Shown here piece after piece: positions 1 through 8,919 of a DNA stretch of 64,000 bases. The DNA is from JASHPR01 sp963808705. Lineage in GTDB: Bacteria > Actinomycetota > Actinomycetes > Streptosporangiales > Streptosporangiaceae. Numbering within the stretch: the first letter of the stretch is position 1; each line of letters opens with the position of its first letter. The stretch spans positions 148,000 to 211,999 of the forward strand of contig CAWEHB010000011.1 in NCBI GenBank assembly GCA_963808705.1. The letters run 5' to 3'. The position numbers and the translations under genes are program-made. The notes beneath the pieces were generated by a model. The model had not been told where the DNA came from, searched no databases, and saw only the letters and a list, made by a program, of their open reading frames with translations.

Positions 1-166
1 CGAACGCGTCGGTGGCGGCGGCGAACGCGGCGGTGACCTCGGCCTCGCGGGATATCGGCGCGGTGGCGAAGACCTCCCCGGTGCTCGGGTCGATCAGGTC
101 GGAGCGCTCGTCGTGGGCGAAGTCCGTGTCGCGCCCGCCGACGAAGTTCTGCAGGTCGTTCTTCAC
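1..166 (-). CDS. aldehyde dehydrogenase, N-terminal fragment (runs off the window)
   Basis: The minus strand opens with a GTG at 166, preceded by GGAGGG four bases upstream, and stays open to the window edge (about 55 codons). The peptide starts VKNDLQNFVGG and continues with LIDPSTGEVFATAPIS, the usual beginning of NAD(P)-dependent aldehyde dehydrogenases of the aminobutyraldehyde/betaine-aldehyde type. The catalytic Cys and Glu would lie outside the window, so substrate cannot be judged. The gene follows the saccharopine-dehydrogenase-like gene on the same strand by about 30 bases, so the two are probably cotranscribed, which suggests amino acid or polyamine breakdown (inference). Confidence 0.8.
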   Translation of the reverse strand, partial: MKNDLQNFVGGRDTDFAHDERSDLIDPSTGEVFATAPISREAEVTAAFAAATDAF

Positions 167-196
167 GAGGCCCTCCGTTCGGGATGTTTCTTGGGG

Positions 197-1420
197 TTAC
201 TTACCCGTGGGCGTCCGTTCCTCGCACGCCCACGGCGACCCGTAGTCGGTGAGCAGGTCGAGGAACGGCTGGGCGGGCAGCGCCTCCGGCCCGAGCACGC
301 CAGCGCCGGACCAGGTCCCGGAGTCGATCAGCTCCAGCGCGACCACCGGGTTGACGGCGGTCTGCCAGACCACGGCCTGGGATCCGTACTCGGCCATGGA
401 CCACGCGTTGTCCACGACGTGGTGCAGGTAGACCTCGCGCGGCGCGCCGTCCTTGCCGGTGCCGGTCACCCAGGTGCCCGCGCAGGTCAGGCCGGCCATC
501 TTGTCGCCGAGCGTGGCCGGGTCCGGCAGGCAGGCGGCGACCACGTCGCGCGGCGACACGGCCTGGCCGCCGACCGTGACCGGGTCGGTGGAATCCAGCC
601 CGAGCTTGTGCAGGGTCTGCAGCACGCCGATGAACTCCTCGCCCAGCCCGTACTTGAACGTCACCCGCCGGGCCTGGACCCAGCGCGGGATGAGCAGTAC
701 CTCCTCGTGCTCCACGTTGACGCACTCGACCGGGCCGATCCCGGCCGGGAAGACGAACGTCTCGGGCTCGCTGAACGGCGCGGTGGTGAACCAGCCCCGG
801 TCGGCCTCCCAGATCACCGGCGGGTTGAGGCACTCCTCGATCGTGGTCCAGATGGAGAAGGTGGGCGCGAAGTCGTAGCCGGCCACGGTCAGGTTGGCGC
901 CGTCCCGGACGCCGGCCTCGTCGATTTCGCTGAACATGGTGTCGGCCGCGTGCCGGGCGAACACGTCGGACAGGCCGGGCTCCACGCCGATGCCCGCCAG
1001 GGCCAGCAGCCCGCGCTCTTCCCACTGCCCGGCCAGGGCGAACTGGTCGTCGCCGAGCTTGACACCGGTCCTGGCGTAAGGCTCATCCTGGTGGGGATGG
1101 GACAGCGACATGGCCATGTCCAGGTAGAGCGAGCCGGCCTGGAGCGCGGCGCGGAACAGCGGCATCACGAACCGGGGGTCGGTGGCGTTCATGAGCGCGT
1201 CGCAGCGGTACTCGGCCAGCAGGGCCGCCGTGGCTTCCTCGTCGCGCGCGTCAAGCTGGACGGCGGTGTACCGGTCGGGCGCGGCCTCGGTGGCACGCTG
1301 GGCCCGGCTAAGGTCGTAGTCGGCGATGACCAGATCGGCAAACCGGCGACGGGCGGCAATCCGCGCAAATGCCGTTCCAACGCCGCCGGCGCCCACGAGA
1401 AGTACCCGGCGGATGCTCAT
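197..1420 (-). CDS. saccharopine dehydrogenase family oxidoreductase
   Basis: This 407-residue protein has an N-terminal Rossmann fold (VLLVGAGGVGTAFA, residues 6-19) and the long C-terminal catalytic half of the saccharopine dehydrogenase / carboxynorspermidine reductase family. I chose the ATG at 1420 because it lies 7 nt after a TAGGAT box (leaderless start) and begins directly with the nucleotide-binding strand. An ATG 11 codons earlier adds unrelated residues. The family makes or breaks secondary amines from amino acids, using NAD(P)H. Lying ahead of an aldehyde dehydrogenase and divergent from an amino acid permease, it probably serves lysine or polyamine catabolism. The exact substrate is unknown. 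Confidence 0.85.
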   Translation of the reverse strand: MSIRRVLLVGAGGVGTAFARIAARRRFADLVIADYDLSRAQRATEAAPDRYTAVQLDARDEEATAALLAEYRCDALMNATDPRFVMPLFRAALQAGSLYLDMAMSLSHPHQDEPYARTGVKLGDDQFALAGQWEERGLLALAGIGVEPGLSDVFARHAADTMFSEIDEAGVRDGANLTVAGYDFAPTFSIWTTIEECLNPPVIWEADRGWFTTAPFSEPETFVFPAGIGPVECVNVEHEEVLLIPRWVQARRVTFKYGLGEEFIGVLQTLHKLGLDSTDPVTVGGQAVSPRDVVAACLPDPATLGDKMAGLTCAGTWVTGTGKDGAPREVYLHHVVDNAWSMAEYGSQAVVWQTAVNPVVALELIDSGTWSGAGVLGPEALPAQPFLDLLTDYGSPWACEERTPTGK

Positions 1421-1427
1421 GCAGCCG

Positions 1428-1433
1428 ATCCTA
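1428..1433 (-). promoter_or_regulatory. -10 box of a leaderless start for the saccharopine dehydrogenase-like gene
   Basis: TAGGAT on the minus strand lies 7 nt before the ATG at 1420. The divergent permease starts at 1648, so the 227-base gap holds two back-to-back promoters. No operator is obvious. Confidence 0.5.
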
Positions 1434-1647
1434 GACCAGGCCACCCCTGGCACGGCTGGGACCGGTTGTGATACTGAGCTGTTACAACTGAAATCGTTGC
1501 CGTCAGGGGCGATTCATGCTAGAACCGTCGGACTGGTGTGCTTACGCACAATCAAGGTGCTTAAATCGTCGCAACCGGGGCCTAGCGGCAGAGCGCCGGC
1601 CCGCGTCAGACCCGGCCCCGCCGGGTCGCTGCCAGGAGGGGTGAGCC

Positions 1648-3207
1648 ATGGCCACCACTGCATCAGAGCTGCAGCCCGTAGAAGAATTTAAGGACAAGGG
1701 CCTCAAGCCCGGCGCTCTAAGCCTGGTCTCCAGCGTGGTCATAGGCGTCGCCTCGACCGCTCCGGCCTACAGCCTGGCCGCGACGCTGCTGTTCGTCGTG
1801 GTTCTCGTCGGCTTCAAGGCTCCCGCGGTCGCCGTGCTGGCGTTCATCCCGATTCTTTTCTGCTCGATCGGCTACAGCGAGATGAACAAGGCGGACCCGG
1901 ACTGCGGGACCACGTTCACGTGGGGGACGAGGGCGTTCGGCCCGAAGACCGGCTGGGCGGGCGGGTGGGGCATCGTGGCCGCCGACATCCTGGTCATGGC
2001 CAGCCTGGCGCAGGTGGCCGGGCAGTACGTGTTCCTGCTGATCCAGGGCCCCAACAGCGCGATCGGCACCAACCCGGCCAGCGGCTGGGTGCTGCTGGTC
2101 GGCATCCTCTGGATCATCGCGATGACCGCTATCTGCTACGTCGGCATCGAGGTCTCGGCGAACTTCCAGAAGATCCTGCTGAGCATCGAGGTCGTTATGC
2201 TGCTGGTGCTGTCGGTAACCGCGCTGGTCCGGGTCGGCACCGGGCACCACCCGCCGCAGTCGGTGCACCCGAGCTTCAGCTGGCTGGTGCCCACCCATCT
2301 GCCGCTCTCGGCCTTCCTCGGCGGGATCGTCCTGATGCTGTTCATCTACTGGGGCTGGGACACCGCCGTCTCGGTCAACGAGGAAACCAAGGACAAGAGC
2401 AAGACCCCGGGCCAGGCGGCGATCATCTCGACCGTGCTGCTGCTGGTCACCTATGCGATCGTGATCATCGCAGTGGTGGCGTTCGCCGGAATCGGCACGA
2501 CCGGGATCGGCCTGTCCAACGAGGCCCACGGCGGCGACGTGCTGTCCGTGCTCGGCGGCGCGATCTTCGGCACTGGCGGCTTCGGCACCTTCCTGAGTCG
2601 GCTGCTGATCCTGATGGTGCTCAGCTCGGCCGCGGCGTCCACCCAGACGACCATCCTCCCGACCGCCCGCACGACGCTGTCGATGGCCGCCTACAAGGCC
2701 CTCCCGGACTCGTTCGCCAAGATCCACCACAAGTACCTGACCCCCACGGTGTCCACGATCGTGATGGGCCTGATCTCGATCGCCATCTACGTCCCGATGA
2801 ACTACGTTTCCGGCGGCGATGTCATCTACGACGCGGTCACCGCGATCGGCATCTACATCGCCTTCTACTACGGGCTGACCGCCCTCACCTGTGTCTGGTA
2901 TTACCGCACGACGCTGACGAGCAGCGCCCGCAACCTCTGGATGCGCGGCATCCTGCCCGGGCTCGGCTGGCTGATCATGTGGGGGGCGGGCATCTACAGC
3001 CTGCAGAGCGACTGGACGGCCAGCTTCGGCTACACCTTCTGGACGGTGCCGGGCCTGCACTGGGAGATCGGCGGGATCTTCCTCATCGCGCTCGGGTCGG
3101 CGATAGCCGGCGTGCTGGTATTCGCCTACATGCGGATCACCGAGCCGGCCTTCTTCCGCAAGCAGACCCTCACCAGGGGCACGCCGACGCTCGTGCCGGA
3201 TAAGTAA
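1648..3207 (+). CDS. APC-superfamily amino acid permease
   Basis: This 519-residue polytopic membrane protein has about 12 hydrophobic segments. The first one (LVSSVVIGVASTAPAYSLAA, about residue 27) carries the glycine/serine-rich unwound helix typical of APC transporters. Further motifs match amino acid/polyamine permeases (EMNKADPDCGTTFTW; SAAASTQTTILPTARTT). The ATG at 1648 is preceded by AGGAGG at good spacing. It should import an amino acid or amine across the cytoplasmic membrane. Its divergent partners (saccharopine-dehydrogenase-like gene and aldehyde dehydrogenase) suggest uptake feeding catabolism. Substrate specificity cannot be read from sequence. Confidence 0.88.
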   Translation: MATTASELQPVEEFKDKGLKPGALSLVSSVVIGVASTAPAYSLAATLLFVVVLVGFKAPAVAVLAFIPILFCSIGYSEMNKADPDCGTTFTWGTRAFGPKTGWAGGWGIVAADILVMASLAQVAGQYVFLLIQGPNSAIGTNPASGWVLLVGILWIIAMTAICYVGIEVSANFQKILLSIEVVMLLVLSVTALVRVGTGHHPPQSVHPSFSWLVPTHLPLSAFLGGIVLMLFIYWGWDTAVSVNEETKDKSKTPGQAAIISTVLLLVTYAIVIIAVVAFAGIGTTGIGLSNEAHGGDVLSVLGGAIFGTGGFGTFLSRLLILMVLSSAAASTQTTILPTARTTLSMAAYKALPDSFAKIHHKYLTPTVSTIVMGLISIAIYVPMNYVSGGDVIYDAVTAIGIYIAFYYGLTALTCVWYYRTTLTSSARNLWMRGILPGLGWLIMWGAGIYSLQSDWTASFGYTFWTVPGLHWEIGGIFLIALGSAIAGVLVFAYMRITEPAFFRKQTLTRGTPTLVPDK

Positions 3208-3241
3208 GCCCGGCGGCCCGGTCCGGGTGGCCCCGGACGTC

Positions 3242-3265
3242 GGCCCCAGCGCCTACGCTGGGGCC
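3242..3265 (+). promoter_or_regulatory. perfect hairpin containing the pcrA -10 box
   Basis: GGCCCCAGCG and CGCTGGGGCC form a 10-bp perfect stem with a 4-base loop (CCTA). The stem-loop ends two bases before the pcrA GTG at 3267 and contains TACGCT (3254-3259), a -10 box 7 nt from that GTG. The same sequence could act as a terminator for the permease gene and as the core of a leaderless pcrA promoter. Confidence 0.55.
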
Positions 3266-3266
3266 C

Positions 3267-5501
3267 GTGACCGCGACTGCCGCCGACTCCCTCCTGGACG
3301 GGCTGAACCCCCAGCAGCGGGCCGCCGTCGTGCACGAGGGCAGCCCGCTGCTCATCGTGGCCGGCGCGGGCTCGGGCAAGACCCGGGTGCTGACCCACCG
3401 GATCGCCTACCTGCTGGCGGAGCGCGACGTCGCCCCGGGCGAGATCCTGGCCATCACCTTCACCAACAAGGCCGCGGGCGAGATGGCCGCGCGGGCGGGG
3501 GCGCTGACCGGCGCGCGGGCGCGGGCCATGTGGCTGATGACGTTCCACGCCGCCTGCGTGCGGATCCTGCGCCGCGAGGCCAGGCGGTTCGGCTACCCCT
3601 CCTCGTTCTCGATCTACGACCAGGCCGACTCGCAGCGGCTGATGACGCTGGTCTGCCGCGAGCTGGACCTGGACGTCAAGTACCATCCGCCCAAGGCGAT
3701 CGCCGCCCAGGTCTCCAACCTCAAGAACGACCTCATCGACTACGAGACGCTCGCCGCCCGCGCCAGCGGGTACCGGGAGAAGACGCTGGCCGAGGCGTAC
3801 GCCGAGTACCAGCGCCGGCTGGTCGCGGCCGGCGCCATGGACTTCGACGACCTGATCATGGTGACGGTCAACCTGCTGCAGGCGTTCCCCGAGGTGGCCG
3901 CCGAGTACCGGGCCAGGTTCCGGCACCTGCTGGTCGACGAGTACCAGGACACCAACCACGCGCAGTACGTCCTGGTGCGCGAGCTCGCCGGGCATCAGCC
4001 TCCCGGCGGGCCGGCCGCCCCGCCCAGCCCGCCGGCGGAGCTCTGCGTGGTGGGCGACGCCGACCAGTCCATCTACGCCTTCCGCGGCGCCACGATCCGG
4101 AACATCGAGGAGTTCGAGCGCGACTTTCCCGGCGCCCAGGTCATCCTGCTCGAGCAGAACTACCGCTCCACCCAGAACATCCTCGCCGCGGCCAACGCGC
4201 TGGTCTCCCGCAACCCCGGCCGGGTGCCGAAGCGGCTCTGGTCCGAGGCGGGCGACGGGCCGCCGATCACCGGCTACGTGGCCGACAGCGAGCACGACGA
4301 GGCGGCGTTCGTGGCCGAGGAGGTGGACCGGCTCGCCGACGAGGGGCTGGCCGTCCCCGGGCAGGTGGCGGTGTTCTACCGGACCAACGCCCAGTCCCGG
4401 GTGTTCGAGGAGGTCTTCATCCGGGCCGGCCTGCCGTACAAGGTCGTGGGCGGAGTCCGGTTCTACGAGCGGCGCGAGGTCCGCGACCTGCTCGCCTACC
4501 TGCGGCTGATCGCCAACCCCGACGACGAGGTATCGCTGCGGCGGGTGCTGAACGTGCCCCGGCGGGGGATCGGCGAGCGGGCCGAGGAGTGCGTGGTGGC
4601 GTTCGCCGCCCGGCAGAAGACCAGCTTCGCCCGGGCCCTGGCCCGCCCGGGCGACATCCCGGACCTGGCCGCCCGGTCGGCCCGGGCGATCGGGGCGTTC
4701 GGCGAGCTGATCGGCGGGCTGCGGGAGATGGCGCAGGCCGGCAGCCCGGTCGGCGACCTGGCCGAGGCCGTGCTCGACCGGTCCGGGTACCTGGCCGAAC
4801 TCGAGGACTCGTCCGACCTGCAGGACGAGAGCCGGATCGAGAACCTCAAGGAACTGGTCTCGGTCGCGCGGGAGTACGACAGCCGTAACCCCGGCGGCAC
4901 GCTGGCGGATTTCCTCGAGCAGGTGTCGCTGGTCGCCGACGCCGACCAGATCCCCGACGGCGAGGACCACGGCGGCCTGGTGACGCTGATGACCCTGCAC
5001 ACCGCCAAGGGGCTGGAGTTCCCGGTCGTGTTCCTGACCGGGCTGGAGGAGAACGTGTTCCCGCACGAGCGGTCGAGCAATGACGAGCGCGAGCTCGCGG
5101 AGGAGCGGCGGCTGGCCTACGTCGGGATCACCCGCGCCGAGCAGCGCCTGTACCTGACCCGCGCGATGGCGCGGACCTGGTGGGGGCGGCCGGGCTACCA
5201 CAAGCAATCCCGGTTCCTGTCCGAGATCCCCGGGACGCTGATCGAATGGCGCCGGGACGAGGCGGCCGCCGCGCCGCCGGCCTCGGAGCGGCTGGCCCGC
5301 CGGCCCGGGGTGCAGGCGGCCGGCAACCGGCCGGTGCCGTCGCTGGCGCCCGGCGACCGGGTGAACCACGATGCCTACGGGCTCGGCACGGTGCTCTCGG
5401 TGGAGGGCCGCGGCGACGACCCCGAGGCGAAGATCGATTTCGGCGGGGACTACGGGATCAAGCACCTGGTGCTGCGCTACGCGCCCATCGAGAAGCTGTA
5501 A
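3267..5501 (+). CDS. pcrA: UvrD/PcrA-type ATP-dependent DNA helicase
   Basis: This 744-residue SF1A 3'-5' helicase acts in nucleotide excision repair, mismatch repair and removal of RecA or stalled complexes. Motifs in order: Q motif (LNPQQRAAV), Walker A GAGSGKT (residues 33-39), motif Ia FTNKAAGEM, motif II DEYQDTN, motif III GDADQSIYAFRGA, motif IV QNYRSTQNIL, motif V TLHTAKGLEF, motif VI YVGITRAEQR. The C-terminal Tudor-like domain (LAPGDRVNHDAYGLGTV) is the RNA-polymerase-interacting tail of PcrA. Length is normal. A GTG start fits a leaderless mRNA. The downstream sucCD-perM-purNH order is the conserved actinobacterial neighbourhood of this helicase. Confidence 0.96.
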   Translation: MTATAADSLLDGLNPQQRAAVVHEGSPLLIVAGAGSGKTRVLTHRIAYLLAERDVAPGEILAITFTNKAAGEMAARAGALTGARARAMWLMTFHAACVRILRREARRFGYPSSFSIYDQADSQRLMTLVCRELDLDVKYHPPKAIAAQVSNLKNDLIDYETLAARASGYREKTLAEAYAEYQRRLVAAGAMDFDDLIMVTVNLLQAFPEVAAEYRARFRHLLVDEYQDTNHAQYVLVRELAGHQPPGGPAAPPSPPAELCVVGDADQSIYAFRGATIRNIEEFERDFPGAQVILLEQNYRSTQNILAAANALVSRNPGRVPKRLWSEAGDGPPITGYVADSEHDEAAFVAEEVDRLADEGLAVPGQVAVFYRTNAQSRVFEEVFIRAGLPYKVVGGVRFYERREVRDLLAYLRLIANPDDEVSLRRVLNVPRRGIGERAEECVVAFAARQKTSFARALARPGDIPDLAARSARAIGAFGELIGGLREMAQAGSPVGDLAEAVLDRSGYLAELEDSSDLQDESRIENLKELVSVAREYDSRNPGGTLADFLEQVSLVADADQIPDGEDHGGLVTLMTLHTAKGLEFPVVFLTGLEENVFPHERSSNDERELAEERRLAYVGITRAEQRLYLTRAMARTWWGRPGYHKQSRFLSEIPGTLIEWRRDEAAAAPPASERLARRPGVQAAGNRPVPSLAPGDRVNHDAYGLGTVLSVEGRGDDPEAKIDFGGDYGIKHLVLRYAPIEKL

Positions 5502-5516
5502 CCGCGCCGCGGCGGC

Positions 5517-5594
5517 TCAGCCCGCTGCGGCGCTGATCAGGCCGGCGAGCAGGCCCGGGGCGCGCAGCGGCAGCAGGTGGTCGGCGCTACCCTG
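5517..5594 (-). pseudogene. possible alpha/beta-hydrolase C-terminal remnant
   Basis: On the minus strand about 23 codons ending in TGA at 5517 read SADHLLPLRAPGLLAG and then LISAAAG. This resembles the end of alpha/beta hydrolases (the His-containing DH-x-LPLR-x-P segment). Upstream the similarity stops and the sequence becomes the promoter region of the next gene. It is either a vestige of a deleted hydrolase convergent with pcrA or chance. Confidence 0.3.
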
Positions 5595-5652
5595 CCCAGT
5601 AGGGGGCCGGCGCCGCGGGCTGCGGCGGGGCGCGTCCCGGTGGAGGAGATTC

Positions 5653-6069
5653 ATGAGCAGCATCCGCGTGGTCATCGCCAAGCCGGGCCTGGACGGCCAT
5701 GACCGTGGCGCGAAGGTGGTGGCCCGGGCACTGCGCGACGCCGGGGTGGAGGTCATCTACACCGGGCTGCACCAGACCCCGGAGCAGATCGTGGCCGCCG
5801 CGCTGCAGGAGGACGCCGACGCGATAGGGCTCTCCGTCCTGTCCGGCGCGCACATGACCCAGTTCCGCCGGGTGCTCGAATTGCTGACCGAACGTGACGC
5901 CACCGACATCGTCGTGTTCGGCGGCGGCATCATCCCGGACGCGGACATCGCCGAGCTGGAGCGGATGGGCGTGGCGAAGATCTTCACTCCGGGCGCGGCG
6001 ACGACCGAGATCGTGGACTGGGTCCGGTCGAATCTCGGCCAGCAGGAGCAGGAGGAGACGGTCGGCTAG
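5653..6069 (+). CDS. cobalamin (B12)-binding protein, small acyl-CoA mutase subunit type
   Basis: This 138-residue protein consists only of a B12-binding Rossmann domain. It has the DxHxxG cobalamin-ligand motif (DGHDRG, about residues 14-19), the conserved serine segment (GLSVLSGAH) and the glycine loop (VFGGGIIPD), and is about the size of the isobutyryl-CoA mutase small subunit IcmB. ATG 5653 follows GGAGGAG. Such subunits bind adenosylcobalamin and pair with a separate catalytic subunit, which is not in this window. From memory, Streptomyces keeps icmB in the same pcrA-sucCD neighbourhood. A methylmalonyl-CoA mutase accessory subunit is the alternative. Confidence 0.85.
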   Translation: MSSIRVVIAKPGLDGHDRGAKVVARALRDAGVEVIYTGLHQTPEQIVAAALQEDADAIGLSVLSGAHMTQFRRVLELLTERDATDIVVFGGGIIPDADIAELERMGVAKIFTPGAATTEIVDWVRSNLGQQEQEETVG

Positions 6070-6181
6070 CGACCCAGGTGGGCCCGGCGCGTCTGGCCGC
6101 ACTAGGCTGCGTGCGCAGGCCTACCGCAGACATCGGCGCCCGCATCCCGAACCCAGCGCCGCACACCTAGGACGGACCTGA

Positions 6182-6478
6182 GTGGACCTTTTTGAGCATC
6201 AGGCGAAGGGGATCTTCGCCGAGCATGGGGTGCCCGTTCCCGAGGGCAGGGTCGCGCTTACCCCGGCCGAAGCCCGCGCCATCGCGGAGGCGTTCGCCGC
6301 GGCCGGAAAGCCGCGGGTCGTGGTCAAGGCCCAGGTGAAGACCGGCGGCCGCGGCAAGGCCGGCGGCGTGAAGCGGGCCGGCGAGGCCGAGATTGAAGTG
6401 GTCGAGCAGGTCGAGACCATGGACGACGCGGCGCGCCGCGCCGCCGAACTGGCCGCTGCGGCCGCGACGGGAGCATGA
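6182..6478 (+). pseudogene. sucC: succinyl-CoA ligase beta subunit with a large internal in-frame deletion
   Basis: The frame encodes 98 residues, whereas SucC normally has about 390. Residues 1-63 are the canonical N-terminus (MDLFEHQAKGIFAEHGV; then VVVKAQVKTGGRGKAGGVK, the start of the ATP-grasp domain). The last 25 or so residues (VETMDDAARRAAELAAAA) match the canonical C-terminus of actinobacterial SucC. Everything between them, about 290 residues carrying the rest of the ATP-grasp fold and the CoA-ligase domain, is missing. The stop lies one base before the sucD ATG, as in intact sucCD operons. The product cannot be a working beta subunit. A true deletion and an assembly collapse are both possible. 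Confidence 0.75.
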
Positions 6479-6479
6479 G

Positions 6480-7367
6480 ATGGCGATCTTCCTGACCGCG
6501 CAGAGCCGGATCATCGTGCAGGGCATCACCGGCTCCGAGGGGCGCCGGCACGGGGCCCGGATGCTCCGGGCGGGCACCCGGGTCGTGGGCGGGACCAACC
6601 CGCGCAAGGCCGGCCAGACGATCGAGCTCGCCGAGACCGAGCTACCGGTGTTCGGCACGGTCGCCGACGCGATGTCGGCCACCGGCGCCGACGTGTCGGT
6701 CGTCTTCGTGCCCCCCGCGGGTACCAAGGACGCGGTGATCGAGGCGGTGGACGCGAAGATACCGCTCGTCATCGTGATCACCGAGGGCATCCCCGTGCAC
6801 GACACCGCGGAGTTCTGGGCGTACGCGAGCGCGCAGGGGAACACCACCCGCATCATCGGCCCGAACTGCCCGGGCGTGGCCTCGCCCGGCAAGTCGAACG
6901 CCGGGATCATCCCGGCCGACATCACCACGGAGGGCCGGGTCGGCCTGGTGTCGAAGTCGGGCACGCTGACCTACCAGATGATGTACGAGCTCAGCGACAT
7001 CGGCTTCTCCACCGCGGTGGGCATCGGCGGCGACCCGATCATCGGGACCACGCACATCGACTGCCTGCGGGCGTTCGCCGGCGACCCGGAGACCGACGCG
7101 ATCGTGATGATCGGGGAGATCGGCGGCGACGCCGAGGAGCGCGCGGCCGCCTTCATCGAGCGCAACGTCTCCAAGCCCGTGGTTGCCTACGTGGCCGGCT
7201 TCACCGCGCCCGAGGGCAAGACGATGGGGCACGCCGGGGCGATCATCTCCGGATCGGCGGGCACGGCCCAGGCCAAGAAGGAAGCTCTGGAGAAGGTCGG
7301 GGTCCGGGTGGGCCGGACCCCGAGCGAGACCGCCGGCCTGGTCCGCGAGGCCATGGGCGGCCGCTGA
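6480..7367 (+). CDS. sucD: succinyl-CoA ligase [ADP-forming] subunit alpha
   Basis: This full-length 295-residue TCA-cycle enzyme subunit has the CoA-binding Rossmann domain (IIVQGITGSEG; then GTNPRKAG), the central GPNCPGVASPG and SKSGTLTYQ motifs, and the phosphohistidine loop (GKTMGHAGAIISG). It takes the phosphate from histidine to make ATP while releasing CoA from succinyl-CoA, together with the beta subunit. ATG 6480 directly follows the stop of the truncated sucC, so it depends on that operon for expression. With sucC damaged, it would need a beta subunit encoded elsewhere. Confidence 0.95.
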   Translation: MAIFLTAQSRIIVQGITGSEGRRHGARMLRAGTRVVGGTNPRKAGQTIELAETELPVFGTVADAMSATGADVSVVFVPPAGTKDAVIEAVDAKIPLVIVITEGIPVHDTAEFWAYASAQGNTTRIIGPNCPGVASPGKSNAGIIPADITTEGRVGLVSKSGTLTYQMMYELSDIGFSTAVGIGGDPIIGTTHIDCLRAFAGDPETDAIVMIGEIGGDAEERAAAFIERNVSKPVVAYVAGFTAPEGKTMGHAGAIISGSAGTAQAKKEALEKVGVRVGRTPSETAGLVREAMGGR

Positions 7368-7500
7368 CCCCCACGGCGTGCCGGCGGTCCCGCGGCGCAC
7401 CGGACGCTGCCCACGGCACGTCCGCGCCTTGCGGCGGCACTGTTGCCCACGGCGCGCCTCCGCGCCTAGCGGCGCGGCAGTTGCCAGGCTTTGGGTTGTG

Positions 7501-8919
7501 ATGACTCGGCTGACGGCTGGCACCCGGCGGGCCGGCGCGGGCGGCGAGGCAAACCCCGTCCCGGCCGGCGCAGTCCGCCCGCTCGCCGTCACGGGGGCGA
7601 TCGCCGCCTGCGCCGCCGCCGGGACCGGGCTCGCCGTGCTGACCATGCTCGCGCTGGCCGGCTTCATCGCGGCACCGCACGCCGGGCTCGGCCTGACCGG
7701 CGTGCTGCGCACGGCCGCGCTGCTCTGGCTGATCGGCCATCACGTGGGCTTCGCCTTGCCCGGCGTCGGCCGGATCGGCATGCTGCCGCTCGGGCTGGTC
7801 CTGCTGCCCGGCGCGCTGCTGTGGCGGGCGGGCCGCTGGGTGGTGCGCACCGGGGGGGTCCGCAGGCTCCGGCACGTGGGCTACGCCGCCCTGGCCCTGG
7901 CCGTTCCGTACGCCATGGTGGCAGCGGCGCTCGCCCTGGCCAGCAGCTCGCCGCGGGCCACGCCCTCGCTTCCCGAGGCCGTGGTGTGCCCGTTCCTGCT
8001 CGCGCTGACCGCGGGCGGCCTCGGCGGCGCCCGCGCCCTGGCGCCGTGGCGGCAGCTGGCAGGCCTGCTCGGTGACCGGCTGCGCTCGCTGACCGTCGGC
8101 ACGGCGGGAGCGCTGGCGGTCCTCACCGCGGCCGGGGGCCTGCTCGCCGGTGTCTCGCTCGCCCTGCACCAGGCGGAGTTCAAGGCGGTCGACGCGATCC
8201 TGGCCCCGGGGGCGGTGGGAGCCGCGCTGTTGCTGCTCGCCCAGCTTGCCTACGTGCCCAACGCCGTGATCTGGGCGATCTCGTTCACGCTTGGCCCGGG
8301 ATTCGCGTTCGGGACCGGCACGGTGATCGCGCCGACCGGCTCCGCGCTCGGCCCCCTCCCGGACTTCCCCCTGCTCGCGGCGCTGCCGCCGGGGGTGCAC
8401 CCGGCGGTCCCGTTCCTGCTGTCCGCGGCCGTGCTGGTCGTGCCCTACCTGGCCGGGGCCTTCGGCGGGCTGCTGATGACGCGTGCCGTGCCCGCTGCAG
8501 CGCTGGAGACCGCGCCGCTGTGGGGGTTCGTCTCCGGGGTCCTGACCGGCTGCGTGCTGGGAGTCCTGGCCGCGTTCGCGGGCGGGCCGCTGGGCAACGG
8601 CCGCCTGGCGGCGGTCGGCCCGTCCGGCTGGCAGGTCGGCGTGGTGGCCTCGCTGGAGGTGGGCGTGGCGGCCGCGGTGACCGCGGGCGTCGCGAACTGG
8701 CTGCGCCGGCGCGCCATTACCGCGGCCGGGCCGGCCGCGGCCACGCCGGGACCGCCGCCGGCCGCGGCGCCGCTTCCCGGCCTGGACCCGGGTGACGCGG
8801 CCGGTGACGGGCACACGATCTACGTCAACCCGTGGGCCGGGACCGCGGATCAGGGCTCCGGCGACACCCGGCCCCGGGCCCCGCACCGGCCCTCATCGCT
8901 GCCCTGGCGAGGCCCTTAG
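7501..8919 (+). CDS. PerM-type polytopic membrane protein (DUF6350)
   Basis: This protein of about 472 residues has roughly ten hydrophobic segments and short polar ends. It occupies the sucD-to-purN slot held by perM (Rv0955) in mycobacteria and by DUF6350 proteins in Streptomyces (from memory). PerM is implicated in divisome stability and persistence. Length and alanine/leucine/glycine-rich helices agree. A GTG three bases earlier (7498) sits 7 nt after CAGGCT, so the true start may be 7498 on a leaderless message. The C-terminal 60 residues are proline-rich and probably cytoplasmic. Confidence 0.75.
   Translation: MTRLTAGTRRAGAGGEANPVPAGAVRPLAVTGAIAACAAAGTGLAVLTMLALAGFIAAPHAGLGLTGVLRTAALLWLIGHHVGFALPGVGRIGMLPLGLVLLPGALLWRAGRWVVRTGGVRRLRHVGYAALALAVPYAMVAAALALASSSPRATPSLPEAVVCPFLLALTAGGLGGARALAPWRQLAGLLGDRLRSLTVGTAGALAVLTAAGGLLAGVSLALHQAEFKAVDAILAPGAVGAALLLLAQLAYVPNAVIWAISFTLGPGFAFGTGTVIAPTGSALGPLPDFPLLAALPPGVHPAVPFLLSAAVLVVPYLAGAFGGLLMTRAVPAAALETAPLWGFVSGVLTGCVLGVLAAFAGGPLGNGRLAAVGPSGWQVGVVASLEVGVAAAVTAGVANWLRRRAITAAGPAAATPGPPPAAAPLPGLDPGDAAGDGHTIYVNPWAGTADQGSGDTRPRAPHRPSSLPWRGP

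Noticed and set aside
3126..5465. 779-codon open frame on the minus strand opposite pcrA
   Set aside because: Composition (Arg, Gly, Pro, Val, His) is that of a GC-rich antisense shadow, with no domains; pcrA on the plus strand explains the region.
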